Below the pieces are notes generated by a model. It was not told where the DNA came from, did not search any database, and saw only the letters and a list, made by a program, of their open reading frames with translations. From Chitinophagales bacterium (GTDB taxonomy: Bacteria > Bacteroidota > Bacteroidia > Chitinophagales > BACL12), in assembly GCA_014380545.1 (NCBI GenBank), contig JACMJP010000294.1, positions 1 through 10,713 of the forward strand: a DNA stretch of 10,713 nt, in the 5' to 3' direction. This document shows positions 7,072-10,713 of this stretch, piece by piece (position 1 is the stretch's first letter; each line of letters begins with the position of its first letter). A program made the translations under genes and the position numbers.

Positions 7072-7644
7072 GTGGCTGCAATAACAAAAGCAAGAGATAA
7101 ATTTTTCTGGATATGCGTCGGCTTCGGTATCATAATGACGATTTATTTTTTGTTTACTTATTTAACTGATGAACAAACTGGTCTTTCAAACTTCACTTTA
7201 TTTAAGTATGAAAAACAATTTGAAATTTATATACCAGAATATTTATTGCCTCAAGATAGTATTTATCAAAAAGCGGCACTTCAATTTTCTGATTTCAGGC
7301 ATGAAGTGTTTTTTGTAGTAGTTGTTGAAAACAAAACTGATCTTGAACAACAGGGTTTAAAGCCCACACTGGCAGAATATACAACCTTTGTGCAAACCAC
7401 TTTAAAAAATGCAATGGAAACGGCTACAAGAATCAGTATTAAAAAAAATTCTATCAACGGTTTAAACGCTATAACAAATGAATTAGACGGAGTGTATGCA
7501 GGGCAAAAGGTGTATTATATTTTCACAGTGGTGGAACATGAAAAATATTTTTACCAGATCATAAGCTGGACAAAAGACAGCATTAAACCCGAGGTAAAAA
7601 AGGATATCTATGCTGCAACACAAACATTCACAGTGCTACAATAA
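7072..7644 (+). CDS. Membrane-anchored protein with one external domain, unknown function
   Basis: I call a 190-residue protein from the GTG at 7072. The next in-frame ATG (7135) would cut through the only membrane helix (about residues 11-31), so the GTG start is preferred. An ATG at 7068 overlaps the previous stop as TAATG but is in another frame and ends after ten codons. The remaining 155 or so residues are alternating strands and helices, for example FEIYIPEYLLP, HEVFFVVVVENK and KYFYQIISWT followed by a final helix and TFTVL. This order suggests the PsbP/DcrB-like fold of small exported proteins, but that is only pattern reading. The gene sits three bases after the propeller gene and 30 bases before the lipoprotein gene. 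It likely shares their transcript and has its domain outside the cytoplasmic membrane. Confidence 0.7.
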   Translation: MAAITKARDKFFWICVGFGIIMTIYFLFTYLTDEQTGLSNFTLFKYEKQFEIYIPEYLLPQDSIYQKAALQFSDFRHEVFFVVVVENKTDLEQQGLKPTLAEYTTFVQTTLKNAMETATRISIKKNSINGLNAITNELDGVYAGQKVYYIFTVVEHEKYFYQIISWTKDSIKPEVKKDIYAATQTFTVLQ

Positions 7645-7662
7645 GCTCTGCACTTGCTGCTG

Positions 7663-7670
7663 TATATTTG
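7663..7670 (+). promoter_or_regulatory. -7 promoter box directly before the lipoprotein gene
   Basis: TATATTTG matches TAnnTTTG exactly and ends five bases before the A of the ATG at 7675, so a transcript would be leaderless or nearly so. The box lies between the arms of a 6-bp inverted repeat, TGCTGC (7655-7660) and GCAGCA (7670-7675). No TTG is seen at the -33 distance. Confidence 0.5.
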
Positions 7671-7674
7671 CAGC

Positions 7675-8436
7675 ATGAAATTAAATTCACTAAAAAATAT
7701 TTTTATTTGTTCATTGCTTACTGCAAATGTTACATTTTATTTTGTGTCCTGCAAAAATGAAAAAACCGAAACTGTTGCAGAAAAACAGGACACAGTTAAG
7801 AAACAAATGCCTGTATTTTCAGGAATTGTTGTGTATGAAGCAACAGCAGTTTCAGATGTAAAAAATGATGTTGATCTTTTTTACAGTTTTGCGCCAAACA
7901 AAGTGGAGATTTATTTTGCTGAAAATAAATTCAGGATGATAGAATATGGTGGTTTATCAGGGGGTAATATTTTTATCGACCTTAACGAACAAAAGGCATG
8001 GCACCTTGATACCATAAAAAAAATTGCGCACATGGGTGAGTACAGCGATTTTGACAATGCAAGTGATATTATTAAGGAACAGATGCCCGATCATTTTTCT
8101 CCAACACTTGAAGCAACAACAGAAACAGAAAACATTTTGGGTTATGATTGCAGAAAGTATAAAGTTCTGCGCTCCGGTTTTGTGCGCCCTGAATCCGAAA
8201 CATTTATCTGGGCAACAGATGCATTTCAATTTCCGCATGCCCGTTACGATGTGCAAACCGATATAAATAAAGTTACTGCACCAACCCCTCTTATTCTAGG
8301 ATATAGAGATGGTGCTGTTTTAAAAATGACCATTAACGATGATGGTTTACTTGTTACTTATACTATTACTAAGTTGGATACGAATCAAAATAATTCTGCT
8401 ATATTCGGCATTCCAAAAACGTACACAATACAATGA
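7675..8436 (+). CDS. Lipoprotein resembling the GLPGLI/DUF4412 family
   Basis: The 253-residue protein starts best at the ATG at 7675; an in-frame TTG at 7654 would add seven residues before an ordinary signal sequence. The signal peptide ends at FVSC, making C26 the likely lipidated residue. This lipobox is imperfect (F at -3). It is followed by KNEKTE, which resembles the charged surface-export signal described for Bacteroidota lipoproteins. A low-complexity linker (27-46) precedes the domain. The domain starts FSGIVVYEATAV and contains KVEIYFAENKFRMIEYGG and LGYDCRKYKV (155-164, with C159). The 'I-L-G-y-x-C-k-k' signature followed by an F-x-W-A-T strand is typical of DUF4412/GLPGLI proteins, whose biochemical role is not known. 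The stop overlaps the next start as ATGA, so the two genes are translationally coupled. Confidence 0.75.
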   Translation: MKLNSLKNIFICSLLTANVTFYFVSCKNEKTETVAEKQDTVKKQMPVFSGIVVYEATAVSDVKNDVDLFYSFAPNKVEIYFAENKFRMIEYGGLSGGNIFIDLNEQKAWHLDTIKKIAHMGEYSDFDNASDIIKEQMPDHFSPTLEATTETENILGYDCRKYKVLRSGFVRPESETFIWATDAFQFPHARYDVQTDINKVTAPTPLILGYRDGAVLKMTINDDGLLVTYTITKLDTNQNNSAIFGIPKTYTIQ

Positions 8437-9452
8437 AGAATTTTCTTTTACCAGTGCTTCTGTTTTTACACATTTTTTCCTTTGCCCAAACAAAAGAACG
8501 GGTGAAACTTCTTACACAGGGAGTGGAAACAAGTATTCGTGGGTTAAGTGTGGTTGATGAAAACATTATATGGGCAAGCGGCAGCAATGGTTATATAGCA
8601 AGAAGCACAGACGGTGGAAATAACTTTAAGTTTCAGCAAATATATCCTTATGATAAAGCGGAACTCAGGGATATTTATGCATTTGATTCTAATACTGCAA
8701 TTGTAATGAGCAGTACGCAACCTGCATGTATTTTAAAAACAGTTGATGGAGGAAAATCATGGAAAAAAGTTTTTGAAGATTTAAGGGCTGATGTATTTCT
8801 TGATGGTTTTGATTTTTGGGATAAACAAAAAGGTATTTGCTTCGGAGACCCTATCAGCAATAAATTTCTTTTACTTACAACTACTGATGGTGGTGATAAC
8901 TGGAAATATATTGATTCTGCATTCTCTCCTGTTGTACAGGAAGGAACTGCAGCTTTTGCGGCAAGCGGCAGCAGCATACAATGTTTAAAAGCGGGGGAAG
9001 TATATTTTGCAACAGGCGGAACGGAAGCTGTTTTATTTTTTTCTGCTGACTATGGTTTAACATGGAAAAGAATTGAAACACCAATGCCGGTAGGTTATGA
9101 AAGCTCAGGAATTTTTTCAATTGATTTTCTCGATAAAAAACATGGTTGTATTGTTGGCGGGGATTTTACACTGCAAAATGCAGTGAGCAATAATTTTTAT
9201 TATACAAAGAATGGGGGCAAAACATGGGAGCCTGCCACCGCCATGCCTGCGGGTTACCGTTCCTCGGTAAAATATATTGATGATTATTTTTTGCTTGCAT
9301 GTGGTAATTCAGGAATTGATGTTGCGTATACGCAGTATTACAGGTTTACGAATTTCAGTAATAGTAATTACAATGTTATTGCAACAGATAAGGAGAGAAA
9401 AATTGTTTTTATTGCAGGCAATGACGGTAAAATAGCCATGATGAAAAAATAA
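8433..9452 (+). CDS. Exported Asp-box beta-propeller, Ycf48-like
   Basis: The 339-residue protein begins with a signal peptide (MKNFLLPVLLFLHIFSFA, then Q). Five Asp-box motifs are evenly spread: STDGGNNF (58-65), TVDGGKSW (103-110), TTDGGDNW (150-157), SADYGLTW (204-211) and TKNGGKTW (258-265). Together with SIRGLSVVDENIIWASGSNGYIARS near the start and VFIAGNDGKIAMM at the end, this is the pattern of Ycf48/HCF136-like seven-bladed propellers. In plants and cyanobacteria Ycf48 helps assemble photosystem II; in Bacteroidota homologues are common and their role is not established, so no photosynthetic role is implied. Asp boxes also occur in sialidases, but the family's catalytic arginine triad and FRIP motif are not seen. 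The ATG overlaps the stop of the lipoprotein gene by four bases. Confidence 0.85.
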   Translation: MKNFLLPVLLFLHIFSFAQTKERVKLLTQGVETSIRGLSVVDENIIWASGSNGYIARSTDGGNNFKFQQIYPYDKAELRDIYAFDSNTAIVMSSTQPACILKTVDGGKSWKKVFEDLRADVFLDGFDFWDKQKGICFGDPISNKFLLLTTTDGGDNWKYIDSAFSPVVQEGTAAFAASGSSIQCLKAGEVYFATGGTEAVLFFSADYGLTWKRIETPMPVGYESSGIFSIDFLDKKHGCIVGGDFTLQNAVSNNFYYTKNGGKTWEPATAMPAGYRSSVKYIDDYFLLACGNSGIDVAYTQYYRFTNFSNSNYNVIATDKERKIVFIAGNDGKIAMMKK

Positions 9453-9455
9453 TTA

Positions 9456-9463
9456 TATCTTTC
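9456..9463 (+). promoter_or_regulatory. Weak -7-like box before the SIMPL gene
   Basis: TATCTTTC differs from TAnnTTTG in the last base only and lies about 40 bases before the ATG at 9505. A second one-mismatch box, TACGTTTA, is at 9487-9494. Neither has a TTG at the -33 distance, so read-through from the upstream gene is as likely. Confidence 0.25.
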
Positions 9464-9504
9464 GAAACAATTATAAAAATATACACTACGTTTAAATACA
9501 CAAT

Positions 9505-10233
9505 ATGAAAAATTCTATAGGAGCAATAATTATCGGCATTGCAATTATTATTACCGCAGCTATTCTTGGCGGCTCATTTAAAAACCGCTATGCTTACCAG
9601 GATACAATTAATGTTACCGGGTTGGGCAACAGGGATTATGTGGCGGACCTTATTGTGTGGAACGGATACTTTCAGCGCAAGAGCATGGAAATGAAATCTG
9701 CCTATGAACAATTAAATAACGACCGGGAAACAACAAAAAAGTATTTGATTGGAAAAGGCATTAATGAAAATGAGATTGTTTTTTCTTCTGTGAACATAAG
9801 TAAAGATTATGAAAGCTATTATGATGATAACGGAAAATATCACAGCACTTTTTCAGGATATACATTAAGCCAGAATATTGTTATTGAAAGCAGTGAAGTT
9901 GATAAAATAGAAAATATATCAAGAGAGGTTACTGAATTAATTGACCAGGGTGTTGAATTTTATTCTAATGCACCTGAATATTATTATTCAAAATTGGAGG
10001 AATTAAAAATTGAACTGATAAGCGAAGCAACACAGGATGCTAAACTACGGGCTGAAAAAATTGCTGATAACTCTGATGCAAAACTCGGTTCATTAAAATC
10101 TGCAAGCATGGGTGTATTTCAAATTACTGCGCAAAACAGCAGCGAAGATTATAGCTGGGGCGGCACTTATAACACTGCATCCAAAAAGAAAACTGCAAGC
10201 ATCACTGCAAAGCTGGAATTTGGAATAAAGTAA
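9505..10233 (+). CDS. SIMPL-domain (DUF541) membrane-anchored protein
   Basis: This 242-residue protein has one N-terminal membrane helix (about 4-24) and then a SIMPL domain (about 32-240) on the outer side of the cytoplasmic membrane. Family features are the opening strand INVTGLGNRDYVADLIVWNG, a helix with NNDRETTKKYLIGKGINENEI, then VNISKDYESYY, SQNIVIESSEVDKI and ISEATQDAKLRAEKIADNSDAKLG, and a closing strand ITAKLEFGIK. The 'A...A..KA..IA...G/K-LG' helix is characteristic. SIMPL proteins include E. coli YggE, linked to oxidative stress, and Brucella BP26, which forms ring- or channel-like oligomers; the exact function here is unknown. It is the last gene of the plus-strand cluster, 52 bases after the propeller gene, and may be on the same transcript. 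The non-coding region after it carries several inverted repeats. Confidence 0.88.
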   Translation: MKNSIGAIIIGIAIIITAAILGGSFKNRYAYQDTINVTGLGNRDYVADLIVWNGYFQRKSMEMKSAYEQLNNDRETTKKYLIGKGINENEIVFSSVNISKDYESYYDDNGKYHSTFSGYTLSQNIVIESSEVDKIENISREVTELIDQGVEFYSNAPEYYYSKLEELKIELISEATQDAKLRAEKIADNSDAKLGSLKSASMGVFQITAQNSSEDYSWGGTYNTASKKKTASITAKLEFGIK

Positions 10234-10245
10234 TAAAATTCTGCT

Positions 10246-10268
10246 AAAAAAAAGTTGGCTGATAGCAA
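10246..10268 (-). terminator. Weak candidate intrinsic terminator for minus-strand transcripts
   Basis: On the minus strand a short imperfect hairpin (TTGCT, loop ATC, AGCCAA with one bulged C; plus-strand 10255-10268) is followed by C and eight Ts (10246-10253). This is the order of an intrinsic terminator, but the stem is short and lies over 220 bases past the hemE stop. Confidence 0.25.
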
Positions 10269-10339
10269 ATAAAGTTTCTGCATAGCTTTTCAATTTTATC
10301 TTACTACGGAAGATTTAAACAGGGATATTTATTAAATGA

Positions 10340-10370
10340 ACGGTACCGGAAAAAGATATCCCGGTACCGT
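10340..10370. repeat. Perfect 10-bp inverted repeat with palindromic core
   Basis: ACGGTACCGG (10340-10349) and CCGGTACCGT (10361-10370) are perfect complements around an 11-base loop. Each arm contains the 8-bp palindrome CGGTACCG, so the two arms are also near-direct repeats. An alternative 7-bp stem, GGGATAT (10322-10328) with ATATCCC (10356-10362), would compete with this hairpin. It may be a bidirectional terminator between the convergent SIMPL and hemE genes or a protein-binding site; no T-run follows on either side. Confidence 0.7.
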
Positions 10371-10380
10371 AACCCCTTTA

Positions 10381-10418
10381 ACGGTTATTGCATGTATTCA
10401 TGAAATTGCAATAACGGT
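10381..10418. repeat. Second inverted repeat, 11 of 12 bp paired
   Basis: ACGGTTATTGCA (10381-10392) pairs with TGCAATAACGGT (10407-10418) except for one G-G mismatch, leaving a 14-base loop that contains a small CATG/CATG pairing. It starts 10 bases after the first hairpin and shares its ACGGT outer sequence. It also gives a direct repeat TAACGGT at 10379-10385 and 10412-10418. A role as terminator or binding site is unproven. Confidence 0.65.
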
Positions 10419-10461
10419 ATAAAAATATTGTGTGTAATATTTGAAAAGACTTTATTTGAAA

Positions 10462-10504
10462 TTAATTGTTAACTATTGGTTGTTAATTGTTACTTAATAG
10501 TTAA
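10462..10504. repeat. AT-rich direct and inverted repeats at the hemE stop
   Basis: TTAATTGTTA occurs at 10462-10471 and again at 10483-10492, exactly 21 bases apart. TTAACTATT (10469-10477) and AATAGTTAA (10496-10504) form a perfect 9-bp inverted repeat that includes part of the hemE stop codon region. Such AACAATTAAC-type sequence is common between genes in this phylum, so it may be low-complexity sequence rather than a signal. Confidence 0.5.
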
Positions 10505-10713
10505 ATTCTTTTACTGTATTAACAAAACACCTTACCCCCTCCAAAGGTGTGTCTGGATACACACCATGCCCCAGATTGGCAATATGTTTTCCGCCAAAAT
10601 CATGAAGCATTTTAATTGTCTCTTTTTTTATTCTATTTACATCAGCAAATAATAAACAGGGGTCAAGATTTCCCTGTAATACCTTTTCAGCACCAATAAT
10701 TTTTTTCGAATTA
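10494..10713 (-). CDS. hemE: Uroporphyrinogen decarboxylase, C-terminal end only
   Basis: HemE removes four acetate carboxyl groups from uroporphyrinogen III to make coproporphyrinogen III in haem synthesis, in the cytoplasm. Only the last 72 residues are visible; the gene continues past the window edge, and the family is normally about 340-350 residues. The family's C-terminal motifs are clear: VLQGNLDP followed by a leucine-rich stretch, then HIANLGHGVYPDTPLEGV, matching the usual 'LQGNxDPxxL' and 'HIxNLGHGIxPxTPxExV' with the conserved histidine of LGHG. The frame ends FNY and TAA at 10494-10496. The gene is convergent with the SIMPL gene across 260 non-coding bases holding several inverted repeats. 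Nothing suggests damage in the visible part. Confidence 0.93.
   Translation of the reverse strand, partial: NSKKIIGAEKVLQGNLDPCLLFADVNRIKKETIKMLHDFGGKHIANLGHGVYPDTPLEGVRCFVNTVKEFNY

Noticed and set aside
8675..8977. Minus-strand open frame opposite the Ycf48-like gene
   Set aside because: The plus strand encodes regular Asp-box repeats across this stretch, so the antisense frame is a shadow.
8433..9452. Sialidase, because of Asp-box repeats
   Set aside because: The FRIP motif and arginine triad of sialidases are not visible; the repeat spacing and ends fit the Ycf48-like family better.
7072..9452. A photosystem II assembly module (PsbP-like fold next to a Ycf48-like protein)
   Set aside because: The PsbP-like fold is only guessed from strand order, and Ycf48-like proteins are common in non-photosynthetic Bacteroidota. 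Nothing else here is photosynthetic.
10340..10418. CRISPR array or insertion-sequence ends
   Set aside because: There are only two different hairpins with no regular spacers, no transposase and no target-site duplication that I can see.
1..10713. Defence, toxin-antitoxin, phage or secondary-metabolite system
   Set aside because: No nuclease, methylase, toxin, integrase, transposase or biosynthetic enzyme motif was found on either strand.

Overview
The window looks like a chromosomal segment of an A+T-rich member of the Bacteroidota, most likely from the Chitinophagales/Sphingobacteriales side. Four things point there: protein families largely typical of that phylum (a DUF4369/DUF5106-type thioredoxin, a GLPGLI/DUF4412-like lipoprotein, N-termini ending in 'FAQ' or 'FSQ'), starts that lack a Shine-Dalgarno sequence, several TAnnTTTG boxes (the Bacteroidota -7 promoter element) just upstream of genes, and the overall base composition. 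I see no tRNA, rRNA, CRISPR array, transposase or phage gene. Most of the window is ordinary accessory and housekeeping sequence.

Layout. (1) 1-3061, plus strand: the 3' part of folC, a secreted thioredoxin-fold protein and msrB. (2) 3064-4796, minus strand: a PhoR/PhoB-like two-component system, response regulator first and histidine kinase second, coupled through a TAATG overlap. The kinase ends two bases from the end of msrB, tail to tail, over an 8-bp inverted repeat. (3) 4948-6222, minus strand: a two-gene unit with a four-helix membrane protein and a small secreted protein of unknown function. (4) 6244-10233, plus strand: five closely spaced genes for envelope or exported proteins, namely a PD40-like propeller, a membrane-anchored domain protein, a GLPGLI-like lipoprotein, a Ycf48-like Asp-box propeller and a SIMPL-domain protein. 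(5) 10234-10493: non-coding sequence rich in inverted repeats. (6) 10494-10713, minus strand: the C-terminal end of hemE.

How the genes may work together. Folate and haem genes are housekeeping. The thioredoxin-fold protein and MsrB both deal with thiol and methionine redox chemistry, but they appear to act in different compartments. The two divergent units at 4948-10233 make almost only envelope or secreted products and start from a 21-bp divergent gap whose candidate promoter boxes lie inside the opposite gene. A shared envelope role is an inference from context only. The most unusual DNA is the paired inverted repeats at 10340-10418, which a 28-codon open frame covers almost exactly.
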